The notes: generated by a model from the letters alone, not told the origin. A DNA stretch of 64,000 nucleotides from Mycobacterium attenuatum (GCF_900566085.1 NZ_UPHT01000073.1:151072-215071), one strand, 5' to 3'. Shown: positions 37,364 to 47,651, counted from the stretch's first letter. Program-made: numbers and translations.

Positions 37364-38776
37364 GTGACCGAGACGGCAAGCCAGATCGGCCGTTGGCGCG
37401 AACTGCTGAGCAGCCATTTGGGGACGGCCACCATGCTCGCCGGTGGTGTCGCGCTGTATGCCACCAACGAATTCCTGACCGTCAGCCTCCTGCCGAGCAC
37501 CATCGCCGAAATCGGTGGCAGCCGGCTGTATGCCTGGGTGACAACCCTGTATCTCGTTGGTTCGGTGGTGGCGGCGACCGCCGTCAACCCCATGCTGTTA
37601 CGGGTCGGTGCCCGCACCTCGTACCTGATGGGGTTGACCGTTTTCGGCGTCGCGAGCCTGGTGTGCGGGGCCGCGCCGAATATGGAGACCTTGGTGGCCG
37701 GACGCACCTTGCAGGGGATGGCCGGTGGGCTGCTGGCCGGACTTGGCTACGCGCTGATCAACTCCGCGCTGCCGCATCGGTTGTGGACCCGCGGATCGGC
37801 GCTGGTGTCTGCGATGTGGGGGGTGGCGACGCTGGTCGGGCCGGCCACGGGCGGACTTTTCGCACAGTTCGGGCTGTGGCGGTGGGCGTTCGCTACGACG
37901 GCGGTGATGTCCGGGCTGATGGCCCTGTTGGTACGGGCCGTGCTGCGTAGCCGGGCCGGCGCAAGCGGTGGGCAGCCGGTGACCCCGGCGCACAAGGTGC
38001 CGGTGTGGTCGCTGTTGTTGATGGGCGCCGCCGCCCTTGCTGTCAGCGTCGCCGCACTCCCGCGCTACCTGGTGCAGACCGCGGGCTTGCTGGCCGCCAG
38101 CGTGCTGCTGATCGGAATTTTCGTGGTCGTCGACTGGCGGATGCAGGCTGCAGTGTTGCCGCACAGCGTCTTTGGTCCTGGTCCGTTGAAGTGGATCTAC
38201 CTGACCATGTCGGTGCAGATGGTCGCCGCGATGGTGACCACCTATGTGCCGCTGTTCGGTCAGCGGTTAGGGAACCTCACACCGGTGGCGGCCGGCTTCC
38301 TGGGTGCGTCGCTGGCGGTCGGCTGGACGGCCAGCGAGATCGTCAGCGCATCGGTAAACAACAGCCGAGTGGTCGGGCATGTGGTAGCGGCCGCGCCGTT
38401 GGTGATGGCGTCGGGTTTGGCGCTGGGCGCCCTCACTCAACGCGCCGATGCATCCCTCGGGATCGTCGGGCTGTGGGCGCTGTCACTGCTGATCACCGGG
38501 ACCGGAATCGGGATCGCCTGGCCGCATCTGTCCGCCTGGGCAATGGATTGCGTCGACGACCCGGCCGAAGGCGGCGCAGCGGCGGCGGCCATCAACATCG
38601 TGCAGCTTATCTCGGCAGCCTTCGGCGCCGGCCTGGCCGGCGTCGTGGTCAACACCGCCCAGGGCGGCGAAGTGGCGGCCGCTCGTTGGTTGTTCACGAT
38701 ATTCACCGGGCTGGCCGCGGTTGGGTTCGTCGCTTCCTATCGGGCGACTCACCGCGTACGGCGTTCACCTGGTTGA
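37364..38776 (+). CDS. MFS multidrug exporter, DHA2 (14-helix) type
   Basis: 470 residues (471 recalled for Rv1634). About 13-14 hydrophobic helices. Helix 2-3 region reads LPSTIAEIGGSRLYAWVTTLYLVGS and the motif-C-like antiporter segment is MWGVATLVGPATGGLF near residue 150, with GRTLQGMAGG near 105 as the motif-A/B neighbour. These place it in the proton-driven EmrB/QacA group. Rv1634 has been linked to fluoroquinolone efflux; substrates here are inferred. The stop overlaps that of the convergent mannosyltransferase by 12 bp. Confidence 0.9.
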   Translation: MTETASQIGRWRELLSSHLGTATMLAGGVALYATNEFLTVSLLPSTIAEIGGSRLYAWVTTLYLVGSVVAATAVNPMLLRVGARTSYLMGLTVFGVASLVCGAAPNMETLVAGRTLQGMAGGLLAGLGYALINSALPHRLWTRGSALVSAMWGVATLVGPATGGLFAQFGLWRWAFATTAVMSGLMALLVRAVLRSRAGASGGQPVTPAHKVPVWSLLLMGAAALAVSVAALPRYLVQTAGLLAASVLLIGIFVVVDWRMQAAVLPHSVFGPGPLKWIYLTMSVQMVAAMVTTYVPLFGQRLGNLTPVAAGFLGASLAVGWTASEIVSASVNNSRVVGHVVAAAPLVMASGLALGALTQRADASLGIVGLWALSLLITGTGIGIAWPHLSAWAMDCVDDPAEGGAAAAAINIVQLISAAFGAGLAGVVVNTAQGGEVAAARWLFTIFTGLAAVGFVASYRATHRVRRSPG

Positions 38777-40432
38777 TTTGACGACCTGCGAGTAGTGGAA
38801 CTGCCACCGCTCGACAATGCGGAAACCCAGGTAGCTGGGAAACTGGTACACCGGCGTGCGTCCGAACGCGGTTCCCGGCGACAACGCATGTCCCGCTTGA
38901 TGATCCGGCAAGGACTTGTCGCGGTTGGTGATCGTCCACAATGCCGGGCATTTGTTGATCTTGGCTGTGGTCAGCCACACCGCCACGTGGCCGTCCCATA
39001 GCGTGCCGACCTTGGGTCCGTAGGCGCCGCGTTCGACGTCGATCAGCGACTGGAACGCGGCCGGGCGGGTGGCCAGTAGCGCCCGGATCGGCCCCGGTCG
39101 CCAGGGCACGGTGTTGTCCACCAGGAGGCAGTCGCCGGGCGCGGCATGGGCGCTGATGACGTCGGCGACCTGGCTGTAATCCCAGCCCTCCTTGGCGTAG
39201 GGCCCGCGCTGGGTGAAGTAGTAATTCGGGAACGCGGCGACGGCGAAGGCCGCGACCGCGCCGGTAACGAGCCAGGGCCTGCGGGCCACGGTGACGATGC
39301 AGATGGCCAGGATGATCGCAGCTCCGGGCGCGGTCAGGATCAGGTAGCGCGGGTAGTAGATGGGTTCGACGGCCATCGAGTAGATCAGAACGACGGCGGT
39401 AGGGATGCCGACCCAGGTCCCGCCGGCCAGCAGCAGCGGGCGGGTGCCCTCGCCGGGCCCCGGCGCGCCGGCCAACCGCACCACCCCCGCGGCTGCGACG
39501 ACCACACCCGAAAGGATGGCGAACGGAACGCTGTGGTCGAAGTACTGCCGATGCACCACATCGAGAAAGAGGCTTCGGTTCAGCCCCGAGATCCACCCCA
39601 CCTGCCACACCTGTCCGTGCGCGAACAGAATAAAGGGCGTCATGGCCCCGACCGCGGCGACCGAGGCGACCGCCCACCGGATGACGGCACCTTTGCGCGC
39701 CGTTGCGGGCGCCAGCAGCGGTAGCAGCGCGGCATACACCGGCACCAGCAGCCCCAAGTTGATGCTGACCAAGATCGACAGCATCAGCCCCAGCGCATAC
39801 AGCAGCCACAGCCACGGCTTGTTGCGCCGCACCGCGGCGACCAGCAGCACCGTCAGCCACACCGCGGCCGTCACCGAGAGGGCGGAGGAACGGGCCTCGA
39901 TCCCTGCCCAGGTCACCCGCGGCAGAATCGCGAAGATGGCTCCGGCGCACAACGCGGTGCTGCGGCCGGAAAATTGCCTGGTGAACACGACGACGCCCGC
40001 GGCGGCGGCTCCGATGGCCAGGCTGCTGGGCACCCGCGACCAGAACTCGGTCGGCGGGAAGATCGCGAACCAGCCATGCATCAGCAGGTAGTACAGGCCG
40101 TGCACGGCGTCGATATGGCTCAATAGGTTCCACAACTCCGGCAGCGTGCGCCGCGCTGAAGCCGAGATCGTCGCACCCTCGTCGAACCACAGCGACGGCC
40201 GACCGGCCCAGGCGCCGCTGATGACCGTCGCCAGCAAAGCGATCGCCCAAGGGTCGAGGCGCCGGCCATGGGCGCGTGTGCGCACCGCCTGGGCGGCGCG
40301 CGGCGCCGCGTCCTGATCGAGTGCCGGTGCAGACATGATGCTTGTCACTGTAGGTCGCCCGCGATGATTCCGGTCACCAGCCGTCGTCCCGGTACCGGCT
40401 CGGCTGCCGGGGACAACAGTCGCGAACGCCAC
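38765..40432 (-). CDS. Polyprenyl-phosphate-mannose-dependent mannosyltransferase (GT-C)
   Basis: 555 residues from GTG 40432, near the 556 recalled for Rv1635c; GTG 40348 or ATG 40336 (527 or 523 residues) would also retain the whole fold. A GT-C enzyme with about 10 membrane helices: the first periplasmic loop has SLWFDEGATISASARRT, whose Asp-Glu pair is the catalytic acid site of PMT-like enzymes, followed by HGLYYLLMHGWF. A soluble C-terminal domain (about 400-555) starts near AHAAPGDCLLVDN. The M. tuberculosis orthologue starts the mannose caps of lipoarabinomannan at the outer face of the membrane. Confidence 0.9.
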   Translation of the reverse strand: MAFATVVPGSRAGTGTTAGDRNHRGRPTVTSIMSAPALDQDAAPRAAQAVRTRAHGRRLDPWAIALLATVISGAWAGRPSLWFDEGATISASARRTLPELWNLLSHIDAVHGLYYLLMHGWFAIFPPTEFWSRVPSSLAIGAAAAGVVVFTRQFSGRSTALCAGAIFAILPRVTWAGIEARSSALSVTAAVWLTVLLVAAVRRNKPWLWLLYALGLMLSILVSINLGLLVPVYAALLPLLAPATARKGAVIRWAVASVAAVGAMTPFILFAHGQVWQVGWISGLNRSLFLDVVHRQYFDHSVPFAILSGVVVAAAGVVRLAGAPGPGEGTRPLLLAGGTWVGIPTAVVLIYSMAVEPIYYPRYLILTAPGAAIILAICIVTVARRPWLVTGAVAAFAVAAFPNYYFTQRGPYAKEGWDYSQVADVISAHAAPGDCLLVDNTVPWRPGPIRALLATRPAAFQSLIDVERGAYGPKVGTLWDGHVAVWLTTAKINKCPALWTITNRDKSLPDHQAGHALSPGTAFGRTPVYQFPSYLGFRIVERWQFHYSQVVKSTR

Positions 40433-40616
40433 GTGGCGTCCGCACCTGTTATGACAAAAAACGTTGCACCGCAGCTATTTTCGGCGCCAGCATGGACCTT
40501 CGATTGCATTGCCATCGCCCGCTAGTGTCCGCCCGCTGCCGTCGCCCGGCAAAATGCGGATTGCGCCACGCCGCTGCGGTGTGGGTAATCTGACCCATCT
40601 GGATCAGCCAAAGCGA

Positions 40617-40622
40617 TACTGT
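40617..40622 (+). promoter_or_regulatory. Candidate -10 box of the usp gene
   Basis: TACTGT about 36 nt before ATG 40659. The start is preceded by a good Shine-Dalgarno GGGAGGG at 40649-40655, so this gene, unlike many here, has a leader of about 30 nt. Confidence 0.4.
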
Positions 40623-40658
40623 CTGGGGTTGGCGTAGCAACCGACACTGGGAGGGTAA

Positions 40659-41099
40659 ATGGGCGCCTATCGGACCGTGGTGGTAGGAACCGACGGCTCG
40701 GACTCGTCGATGCGGGCGGTGGACCGGGCCGCACAGATCGCCGGGGCCGATGCCACGTTGATCATCGCGTCGGCGTACCTGCCTCAGCACGAGGACGCCC
40801 GAGCCGCCGACGTCCTGAAGGACGAAAGCTACAAGGTGACCGGCACCGCGCCGATCTACGAGATCCTGCACGACGCCAAGGAACGCGCGCACAATGCCGG
40901 CGCGAAGAACGTCGAGGAACGCGCGATCGTGGGCGCTCCGGTCGACGCGCTGGTCAGCCTTGCCGAAGAGGCGAAGGCCGACCTGCTGGTGGTCGGCAAC
41001 GTCGGCCTGAGCACGATCGCGGGCCGGTTGCTGGGATCGGTGCCGGCTAACGTGTCGCGTCGGGCCAAGGTCGACGTGCTCATCGTGCACACCACTTAG
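40659..41099 (+). CDS. Universal stress protein, cAMP-binding (Rv1636 type)
   Basis: 146 residues, same length as Rv1636 (TB15.3). A single USP domain with VVVGTDGSDSSMRAVDRA at 6-23 and the nucleotide-binding motif VVGNVGLSTIAGRLLGSVPANVSRRAKVDVLIV (outline G-x2-G-x9-G-S) near the end. The M. tuberculosis protein binds cAMP with higher affinity than ATP and is abundant, so it may buffer cAMP. Two adenylyl cyclases in this window would supply the ligand. Divergent from the mannosyltransferase. Confidence 0.93.
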   Translation: MGAYRTVVVGTDGSDSSMRAVDRAAQIAGADATLIIASAYLPQHEDARAADVLKDESYKVTGTAPIYEILHDAKERAHNAGAKNVEERAIVGAPVDALVSLAEEAKADLLVVGNVGLSTIAGRLLGSVPANVSRRAKVDVLIVHTT

Positions 41100-41161
41100 G
41101 CGGCCGCAGTCGGGCGAGCCAGCGGGGCGCTCCGGCGACGATATTCACGGTCGGCGCTTGT

Positions 41162-41995
41162 TCATCGGAATGTGGACGCCGCCGGCGACCGTGCTGACTG
41201 GTTCGGTTGATGCGCGATGCCGGTGAGAACGAGTTCCGCAGTGCGTCTAGGAGTCTCGGCGAGCATCGCAAAGACGGCCGCCCGTCGGGGCAGCCGGACG
41301 TGTTTCCGGTTTTTCCGTACCGCCCGGACGACCTGGTCGGCAACTTTCTTGCGCGGGACGTCGACCATGAGATGCAGCCGGTAAAGGCGGCCGAAGGAAT
41401 CAGCGGTCGGCGGGTAATGCTCGGTATGGGCCAGCAGGTCGGTGGGGATCGGCCCCAGTTCCACGAGGGTGGTGCGTATCGGCAAGCCGCGAAGGTCGGC
41501 TCTTAGGCCCGCGGTGAAATGCGAAAGAGCCGCTTTGGAAGCCGAGTAGGACACCAGTCCCGGAAGCGCGACACAGCCCCCCATCGAGGAGACGTTAACG
41601 ACGTGGCCGACGCCGCGGTGAAGCATTCGCGGGATGGCCTGCCGGCACAATTCGGCCGGGGCGAGGTAGTTGACCTGCGTTACCTTTCGCACATCGTCCT
41701 CGGGTGCGTCAGCAAAGCCTCCCGTGCTGTTGTCGATGCCCGCGTTGTTGACGAGGACGTCGATCGGCCCGACTTCGTCTTCAACGCGGCGAATCAAGGT
41801 TGCGACCTGGCCGGGGTCCGACAGGTCGGCAATGTGAGCAGAACCGCCGAGCTCGACCGCCAGCGCCTGAAGTGGCCCTTCGGTCCGCGCGACGAGCGCC
41901 ACGGTTGCCCCGGCACCCGCAAAAGCGTGGGCGAGCGCTGCTCCGATGCCTCGCGAAGCTCCTGTGATGAGGACTCGCTTCTGCGCTAGCTCCAT
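41162..41995 (-). CDS. Short-chain dehydrogenase/reductase
   Basis: 277 residues, classical SDR. Cofactor motif TGASRGIG at 11-18 with Arg37 after strand 2 suggesting NADP(H); NNAG at 83-86; catalytic Ser136/137, Tyr150 and Lys154 in SSMGG and YSASK. The C-terminal 50 residues are basic (RKNRKHVRLPRRA) and resemble those of membrane-associated SDRs that act on lipids. ATG 41995 follows AGGAG. It is 30 bp downstream of an acyltransferase gene on the same strand, so a two-gene operon is likely. The pair is absent from this place in H37Rv as I recall it. Confidence 0.9.
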   Translation of the reverse strand: MELAQKRVLITGASRGIGAALAHAFAGAGATVALVARTEGPLQALAVELGGSAHIADLSDPGQVATLIRRVEDEVGPIDVLVNNAGIDNSTGGFADAPEDDVRKVTQVNYLAPAELCRQAIPRMLHRGVGHVVNVSSMGGCVALPGLVSYSASKAALSHFTAGLRADLRGLPIRTTLVELGPIPTDLLAHTEHYPPTADSFGRLYRLHLMVDVPRKKVADQVVRAVRKNRKHVRLPRRAAVFAMLAETPRRTAELVLTGIAHQPNQSARSPAASTFR

Positions 41996-42025
41996 GGCAT
42001 CTCCTGCTGTCGGCGAAATGCGCGC

Positions 42026-42961
42026 CTACGCCATCGCCGGCCGCTTCCCGTTGCGGCGGGCGGCGGACTGGCGCGTCTTGCGCGGTTGCGTGAGGGCGGG
42101 GACCGGATCGAATGCAGCGGGATCCTCGAGATACTGGCGAAACACCCGGGCCATCGTCGCCGCCTGATATCCGTCGATGAACCGGTGGTCCAGACCGATC
42201 GTCAACGGCAGCACCGGACGCACCACCGGTTGACCGCCTTCGGCTAGCACCTTGTCGGTGACGGCGCCGATCAGGATCCCGAATGGCACTTGACAGAACG
42301 TCGGCCATGGGGCAGCGGCCGTGTCGAGGCCGTAGGTGCCTACGTTGCTGACGAGTATCGAACCGTAGGGCCGGGCCTCGAGCCCGAGGAACGGGACGGG
42401 CAACTGCAGGCTTTCGGTGATGAACGCAATGGCATCCATGACCGGGCGCAGCAACAGTGGCGGGAGGCCTTTGACCATGGCCTTGGCCTGTTTGAACTGA
42501 GGATCGTCGTTGTGCCGGATCTGCGCGGCACGATCGGCCAATTCCGTGGCGATGACCCAGGGCGGTTTCTCGTTGATGCGACGCACGACGGCGCCGGAGA
42601 GATCAGTTCTGGCCGCTTCCAATCCGGTGACCACGTCGGTGCGCAGGGACACGACGAAGAAGCAGTCGATTGTCGGAGACGGTAGAAAACTGCCGAACAC
42701 AACCCGGCCGTTGAGGCCGGGCAGCGTTTCGACGACTTTGCCCGCCGCCCTGCCTACCAGATCCACGGGGGTGACGTGCTGGCCTGTGGCCTCGCGGACG
42801 CCAGCGATGTAGTCGAGCAGCCGCGACGCATCGATGTCGGCCGTCGCCCAGATGATCGGATCCTTTCTGGGACGCCAGGTAGCCATGGCGATCTTGCGCC
42901 ACACGGAGAACGGGACAGATGACGGTGCCCACATCGCCGGAGCTCCATTCCTTCGCGCCAT
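42026..42961 (-). CDS. Stand-alone E2-type acyltransferase (2-oxoacid dehydrogenase catalytic domain, no lipoyl domain)
   Basis: 311 residues from ATG 42961 (TTG 42973 also possible). The whole protein is the catalytic domain of dihydrolipoyl acyltransferases: VTPVDLVGRAAGKVVETLP near 65, VSNVGTYGLDTAAAPWP near 205, and the active-site motif DHRFIDG at 258-264 with His259 and Asp263. No lipoyl domain or E1-binding domain precedes it, so it cannot work like a normal E2 core. A few actinobacterial proteins of this type exist; the substrate is unknown. The C-terminus is basic. Transcribed before the SDR, 30 bp away. Confidence 0.87.
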   Translation of the reverse strand: MARRNGAPAMWAPSSVPFSVWRKIAMATWRPRKDPIIWATADIDASRLLDYIAGVREATGQHVTPVDLVGRAAGKVVETLPGLNGRVVFGSFLPSPTIDCFFVVSLRTDVVTGLEAARTDLSGAVVRRINEKPPWVIATELADRAAQIRHNDDPQFKQAKAMVKGLPPLLLRPVMDAIAFITESLQLPVPFLGLEARPYGSILVSNVGTYGLDTAAAPWPTFCQVPFGILIGAVTDKVLAEGGQPVVRPVLPLTIGLDHRFIDGYQAATMARVFRQYLEDPAAFDPVPALTQPRKTRQSAARRNGKRPAMA

Positions 42962-43094
42962 GCTCGGCAACAAACTTCACGCCGCGCCTTGTGCCGATTC
43001 TGCGCCTGGGCTCGCAGGTCAGACGAGGGAACAAGGTCACCTGCTGGGCTGCCTTGGGGCCTTGTTCTGCCCGCATGTCAGCGCGAAACGGCGG

Positions 43095-43772
43095 TCACCA
43101 GCCGCGCTGGCGCCATTCGTTGAGGTGAGGGCGCTCGGTGCCGAGGACGGTGTCGTCGCCGTGACCGGGGTAGATGATCGTGGAGTCAGGGTAGACGTCG
43201 AACACCCGGGTGATGACGTCGTCGAGCAGCTGGGTGAAGTCGCCTGGCTGCCACGTCTTGCCGACACCTCCCGGGAATAGGCAGTCGCCGGTGAACAGCT
43301 GCGTGGCCTCGCCGGTGGCGGGACCGCCGAGGGCCAGTGCCACCGACCCCGGAGTGTGCCCGCGCAAGTGGATGACGTCGAACGTCAGCTTGCCGATCTG
43401 GATGGAATCGCCGTTGGCCAGCAAACGATCGGGCTGGACCGGCAACGCTTCGGCGTCGATTTCGTGGGCGGCGGTGGGGGCGCCGGTAGCTTCGGCCACC
43501 GACTGCAGCGCCTGCCAATGGTCGAAGTGCTGATGGCTGGTGACGATCAACGACACCTTCGGTGCGTAACGCCGGATCAAGTCGATGAGGACCTCGGCGT
43601 CGTTGGCGGCGTCGATCAGCAGCGTCTCGCCGGTGGCCGAACAAGTGACCAGGTAGGCGTTGTTGTCCATCGGTCCCACCGAAGCCTTGAGGATCGTGGC
43701 GCCGGGCAGGGTGCGTCGGGCCGCGGTCCCCGGGTCGACATGCCCGGTGTAGTTGTCGTCGACGACAGTCAT
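43095..43772 (-). CDS. Metallo-beta-lactamase-fold hydrolase (glyoxalase II-like)
   Basis: 225 residues; Rv1637c orthologue. Metal motif SHQHFDH (THxHxDH variant) near residue 79, followed by HLRGHTPGS near 135, the Asp of [14 protein letters not shown] near 163 and His of IYPGHGDDT near 205: a complete two-metal site. The GGVGKT lid is typical of the mycobacterial glyoxalase II-like group acting on thioesters. ATG 43772 is preceded by AGAAGGGG. Divergent from uvrA. Confidence 0.92.
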   Translation of the reverse strand: MTVVDDNYTGHVDPGTAARRTLPGATILKASVGPMDNNAYLVTCSATGETLLIDAANDAEVLIDLIRRYAPKVSLIVTSHQHFDHWQALQSVAEATGAPTAAHEIDAEALPVQPDRLLANGDSIQIGKLTFDVIHLRGHTPGSVALALGGPATGEATQLFTGDCLFPGGVGKTWQPGDFTQLLDDVITRVFDVYPDSTIIYPGHGDDTVLGTERPHLNEWRQRGW

Positions 43773-43940
43773 CAGCGCCCCTTCTCGGTTCCGGCCGCGC
43801 CGGCATGTTCGTCGTCGGCGCGGGTCATAGCGGTCACGTTACTGGTCGCCGATTGCTTGTCGGTATGGGCACATAGCATGGGAGGCGGACTCCGTCCTTG
43901 GGGCAGGAACCCGAAGGACCTCATCAGTGAAAGGGCTTGG

Positions 43941-46862
43941 GTGGCTGAGCGCCTGATCGTCAGGGGTGCGCGCGAACACAACCTGCGCAGCGTGGACCTC
44001 GACTTACCCCGCGACGCGATGATCGTCTTCACCGGGCTGTCCGGGTCCGGTAAGTCCTCGCTGGCCTTCGACACCATCTTCGCCGAAGGCCAGCGCCGCT
44101 ACGTGGAATCGCTGTCGGCCTACGCCCGTCAGTTCCTGGGACAGATGGACAAGCCGGACGTCGACTTCATCGAGGGGCTTTCTCCCGCGGTGTCCATCGA
44201 CCAGAAGTCGACCAACCGCAACCCGCGATCGACGGTCGGCACGATCACCGAGGTATACGACTACCTGCGGCTGCTGTACGCACGTGCCGGCACGCCGCAC
44301 TGCCCGGTCTGCGGAGAGCGAATTGCGCGTCAGACGCCGCAGCAAATCGTCGACCAGGTGCTGGCCATGGCGGAGGGCACCCGGTTCCTGGTGCTGGCGC
44401 CGGTGGTGCGCACCCGCAAGGGCGAGTTCGCCGACCTGTTCGACAAGCTCAACGCCCAGGGCTACAGCCGGGTGCGGGTCGACGGAGTAGTGCATTCGCT
44501 GACCGATCCGCCGAAGCTGAAAAAGCAGGAAAAGCACGACATCGAGGTGGTGGTGGATCGTCTTACCGTCAAAGCCAGCGCCAAACAGCGTCTCACCGAT
44601 TCGGTGGAGACCGCGCTGAACCTGGCCGACGGCATTGTGGTGCTGGAGTTCCCCGATGGCGGGGGGGAAGAGCATGACCGGCCCCGCGAGCAACGGTTTT
44701 CCGAAAAGCTGGCCTGCCCGAACGGACACTCCCTGGCCGTCGACGACCTGGAGCCGCGCTCGTTCTCGTTCAATTCGCCCTACGGCGCCTGCCCGGAATG
44801 CAGCGGCCTGGGCGTCCGCAAGGAGGTCGACCCGGACCTGGTGGTGCCCGATGCGGATCGCACCCTGGCCGGCGGCGCAGTCGCGCCGTGGTCGACGGGC
44901 CACACCGCGGAGTACTTCACCCGCATGATGGCCGGGCTCGGCGAGGCGATGGGTTTCGACGTTGACACTCCGTGGCGCAAGCTGCCGGCTAAGGCGCGCA
45001 AGGCAATTCTGGACGGCTGTGACGAGCAGGTGCACGTGCGCTACCGCAACCGGTACGGCCGCACCCGGTCGTACTACGCCGATTTCGAAGGCGTGCTGGC
45101 GTTTTTGCAGCGCAAGATGTCGCAGACCGAGTCCGAGCAGATGAAGGAACGCTACGAGGGCTTCATGCGCGACGTGCCGTGCCCGGTGTGTGACGGTACG
45201 CGCCTCAAGCCGGAGATTCTGGCGGTGACGCTGGCTGGGGGTTCCGGGGAGGAGCGCGGCCCGAAATCCATCGCCGAAGTCTGTGATCTGTCCATTTCCG
45301 ATTGTGCGGACTTTCTCAGCGCGCTCACGCTGGGTCCGCGCGAGCAGGCGATCGCGGGGCAGGTGCTCAAGGAAATCCAGTCGCGGCTGGGCTTTCTGCT
45401 CGATGTCGGGCTGGAGTACCTGTCGCTGTCGCGCGCGGCGGCCACCCTGTCCGGCGGTGAGGCGCAACGCATTCGGCTGGCCACCCAGATCGGCTCCGGT
45501 CTGGTGGGCGTGCTCTATGTGCTCGATGAGCCGTCTATCGGCCTGCATCAGCGCGACAACCGTCGTCTCATCGAAACCCTCACCCGCTTAAGGGATTTAG
45601 GCAACACCCTGATCGTTGTTGAGCACGACCAGGACACGATTGCGCACGCCGACTGGATCGTCGACATCGGTCCGGGTGCCGGCGAGCACGGTGGCCGGAT
45701 CGTGCACAGCGGACCCTACGGCGAGCTGCTGGCTGACGAAAACTCGATCACCGGTGCTTATCTGTCCGGCCGGGAATGCATCGATGTTCCCGCCATCCGC
45801 CGACCCGTCGACGCGCGTCGTCAGCTCACCGTCGTCGGTGCGCGGGAGCACAACTTGCGTGGCATCGACGTTTCTTTCCCCCTCGGTGTGCTGACCTCGG
45901 TGACCGGTGTTTCCGGTTCGGGCAAATCGACCCTGGTCAATGACATCCTGGCCGCGGTGTTGGCCAACCGGCTCAACGGGGCCCGGCAAGTCCCCGGCCG
46001 GCATACCCGGGTGACGGGGCTCGACCATCTGGACAAGCTGGTGCGGGTCGACCAATCGCCGATCGGGCGTACCCCACGCTCCAATCCGGCCACCTACACC
46101 GGGGTATTCGACAAGATCCGCACCTTGTTCGCCGCCACCACCGAGGCCAAGGTCCGCGGTTATCAGCCGGGCCGATTCTCGTTCAACGTCAAGGGCGGTC
46201 GCTGCGAGGCCTGCACCGGTGACGGCACCATCAAGATCGAAATGAACTTCCTGCCCGACGTGTACGTGCCCTGCGAGGTGTGCCAGGGCGCACGCTACAA
46301 CCGGGAAACCCTCGAGGTGCACTACAAGGGCAAGACCATCTCCGAGGTGCTGGATATGTCGATCGAGGAGGCGGCGCTGTTCTTCGAACCCATCACCGGC
46401 ATTCACCGCTATCTGCGGACGCTCGTCGACGTCGGCCTGGGCTACGTCCGGCTTGGCCAGCCCGCGCCGACGCTGTCCGGCGGCGAGGCCCAGCGGGTCA
46501 AGCTGGCTTCGGAGTTACAGAAACGCTCGACCGGCCGCACCATTTACATCCTCGACGAACCAACCACCGGGCTGCATTTCGAGGACATCCGCAAGCTGCT
46601 CAACGTGATCAACGGCCTCGTCGACAAGGGCAACACGGTCATCGTCATCGAACACAACCTCGACGTGATCAAGACCTCGGACTGGATCATCGACATGGGA
46701 CCGGAGGGTGGTGCCGGCGGCGGAACCGTTGTCGCCCAGGGCACTCCGGAGGAGGTCGCCGCAGTGCCGGAAAGCTATACCGGAACGTTTCTGGCCGAGG
46801 TCGTCGAGCGTGCGCCGGCGAGTCTACCCCGGTCGAACCGCCGACGGAAGGTCAGCGCCTGA
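43941..46862 (+). CDS. uvrA: Excinuclease ABC subunit A
   Basis: 973 residues (972 recalled for M. tuberculosis). Damage-recognition ATPase of nucleotide excision repair. The first nucleotide-binding domain has Walker [14 protein letters not shown] near residue 32 and signature [14 protein letters not shown] near 500; the second has [13 protein letters not shown] near 655 and [15 protein letters not shown] near 850. The C-terminal zinc module [15 protein letters not shown]...CEVC is intact, as is CPxCG near 120. GTG 43941 gives the conserved start [15 protein letters not shown]; the frame extends 195 codons upstream but that is antisense to the hydrolase gene. A GAAAGGG ribosome site lies at 43929-43935. 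Confidence 0.97.
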   Translation: MAERLIVRGAREHNLRSVDLDLPRDAMIVFTGLSGSGKSSLAFDTIFAEGQRRYVESLSAYARQFLGQMDKPDVDFIEGLSPAVSIDQKSTNRNPRSTVGTITEVYDYLRLLYARAGTPHCPVCGERIARQTPQQIVDQVLAMAEGTRFLVLAPVVRTRKGEFADLFDKLNAQGYSRVRVDGVVHSLTDPPKLKKQEKHDIEVVVDRLTVKASAKQRLTDSVETALNLADGIVVLEFPDGGGEEHDRPREQRFSEKLACPNGHSLAVDDLEPRSFSFNSPYGACPECSGLGVRKEVDPDLVVPDADRTLAGGAVAPWSTGHTAEYFTRMMAGLGEAMGFDVDTPWRKLPAKARKAILDGCDEQVHVRYRNRYGRTRSYYADFEGVLAFLQRKMSQTESEQMKERYEGFMRDVPCPVCDGTRLKPEILAVTLAGGSGEERGPKSIAEVCDLSISDCADFLSALTLGPREQAIAGQVLKEIQSRLGFLLDVGLEYLSLSRAAATLSGGEAQRIRLATQIGSGLVGVLYVLDEPSIGLHQRDNRRLIETLTRLRDLGNTLIVVEHDQDTIAHADWIVDIGPGAGEHGGRIVHSGPYGELLADENSITGAYLSGRECIDVPAIRRPVDARRQLTVVGAREHNLRGIDVSFPLGVLTSVTGVSGSGKSTLVNDILAAVLANRLNGARQVPGRHTRVTGLDHLDKLVRVDQSPIGRTPRSNPATYTGVFDKIRTLFAATTEAKVRGYQPGRFSFNVKGGRCEACTGDGTIKIEMNFLPDVYVPCEVCQGARYNRETLEVHYKGKTISEVLDMSIEEAALFFEPITGIHRYLRTLVDVGLGYVRLGQPAPTLSGGEAQRVKLASELQKRSTGRTIYILDEPTTGLHFEDIRKLLNVINGLVDKGNTVIVIEHNLDVIKTSDWIIDMGPEGGAGGGTVVAQGTPEEVAAVPESYTGTFLAEVVERAPASLPRSNRRRKVSA

Positions 46863-46964
46863 GCACAGCCCGGCCGCGACACTTAATCGGCTGCCAAGGC
46901 GCCCGAAAACCTAGCAGCAGTTGAGATTTCGGTATCAGCCCGTGTGCTGCACCCGGGCGTCGTC

Positions 46965-47204
46965 TCACTCATCGGTGTGCATCAATTCACGGATTTCAGC
47001 CAGGCGCTCGGCCGCTGCGCGCTGTCGCTTTTCGTACTGTTCCTCGACGGTGCGGCCCTCGTTCGTCTCGGCGTCCAGTTCGGCAGCGCCCATCGCCGTC
47101 GCGTAGCGAGACTCGATCTTCTCGCGGACCGATTCGAAGGTCGGGACTCCGGCGGGGTCATATCCGGGGTCGGACGAGTCGGCGGCTGATGGTTGGTCGG
47201 GCAT
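46965..47204 (-). CDS. Small conserved charged protein (Rv1638A-like)
   Basis: 79 residues. Highly charged and helical after residue 22: FESVREKIESRYATAMGAAEL and a C-terminal heptad-like stretch EEQYEKRQRAAAERLAEIRELM, possibly a short coiled coil. No signal or membrane segment and no recognised domain. Strong mycobacterial codon bias and a well-placed -10 box (TAACGT 6 nt before ATG 47204) argue that it is real. It is convergent with uvrA and downstream of the DUF6653 gene. Function unknown. Confidence 0.78.
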   Translation of the reverse strand: MPDQPSAADSSDPGYDPAGVPTFESVREKIESRYATAMGAAELDAETNEGRTVEEQYEKRQRAAAERLAEIRELMHTDE

Positions 47205-47210
47205 GCCGCC

Positions 47211-47216
47211 ACGTTA
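47211..47216 (-). promoter_or_regulatory. -10 box of the 79-residue gene, likely leaderless
   Basis: TAACGT on the minus strand, 6 nt before ATG 47204. It overlaps the stop region of the preceding gene, so the small gene has its own promoter. Confidence 0.5.
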
Positions 47217-47651
47217 CTGCGGCTGTGTGTCACCGCCGCGCCGGCGATCGAGATAGCGCACCATCTGGTTCCAATACACCATGGTCAGCGTCATTTGCAG
47301 CGCGGTCGCGACCACCGCGGGCTTGAGTCGGCGGCGACGGGCGGCGAACACCGCGCACAGCGAAACGGCCGATGCCACCGCGCTGACCAGCATCGCCGCG
47401 TCGGGCGGACGCTCGGTGACCCACAGTTCCTCGCCCAACATCGCCCGCGTTGCCCAGGCTCGATGATATTTCGGCTTGCCGAAGACAACCGGATTGAGCG
47501 CCAGCCACATTCCGATCACCGCCGCGTGACTCCAGCGCCGCGTCCATATCGGGACCAGTACCAGCGGTGTGCTCGCCCAGCGCGTCCACGCGCTCCAAGG
47601 ATTGCAGTGCCGCGCGAATATTGCCCGTCGGACCCCCGCGACCGACGGCAA
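47214..47651 (-). CDS. DUF6653-like membrane protein
   Basis: About 145 residues if started at TTG 47651, 5 bp after the stop of the esterase gene; the exact start is uncertain. The frame is open back to 47990, but that part is out-of-frame esterase sequence. The core RHCNPWSAWTRWASTPLVLVP, with a later LNPVVFGKP and WATRAMLGEELW, matches a family of small membrane proteins carrying NPWSxWTR. Two to three hydrophobic segments are visible. Function unknown. Confidence 0.65.
   Translation of the reverse strand: MPSVAGVRRAIFARHCNPWSAWTRWASTPLVLVPIWTRRWSHAAVIGMWLALNPVVFGKPKYHRAWATRAMLGEELWVTERPPDAAMLVSAVASAVSLCAVFAARRRRLKPAVVATALQMTLTMVYWNQMVRYLDRRRGGDTQPQ

Noticed and set aside
38703..40250. 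515-residue frame overlapping the mannosyltransferase on the same strand
   Set aside because: Arg/Gly-rich translation without hydrophobic segments; the alternative frame is a clear GT-C enzyme.
43356..43940. 195-codon extension of uvrA
   Set aside because: It is antisense to the metallo-hydrolase gene; GTG 43941 has a ribosome site and the conserved UvrA N-terminus.
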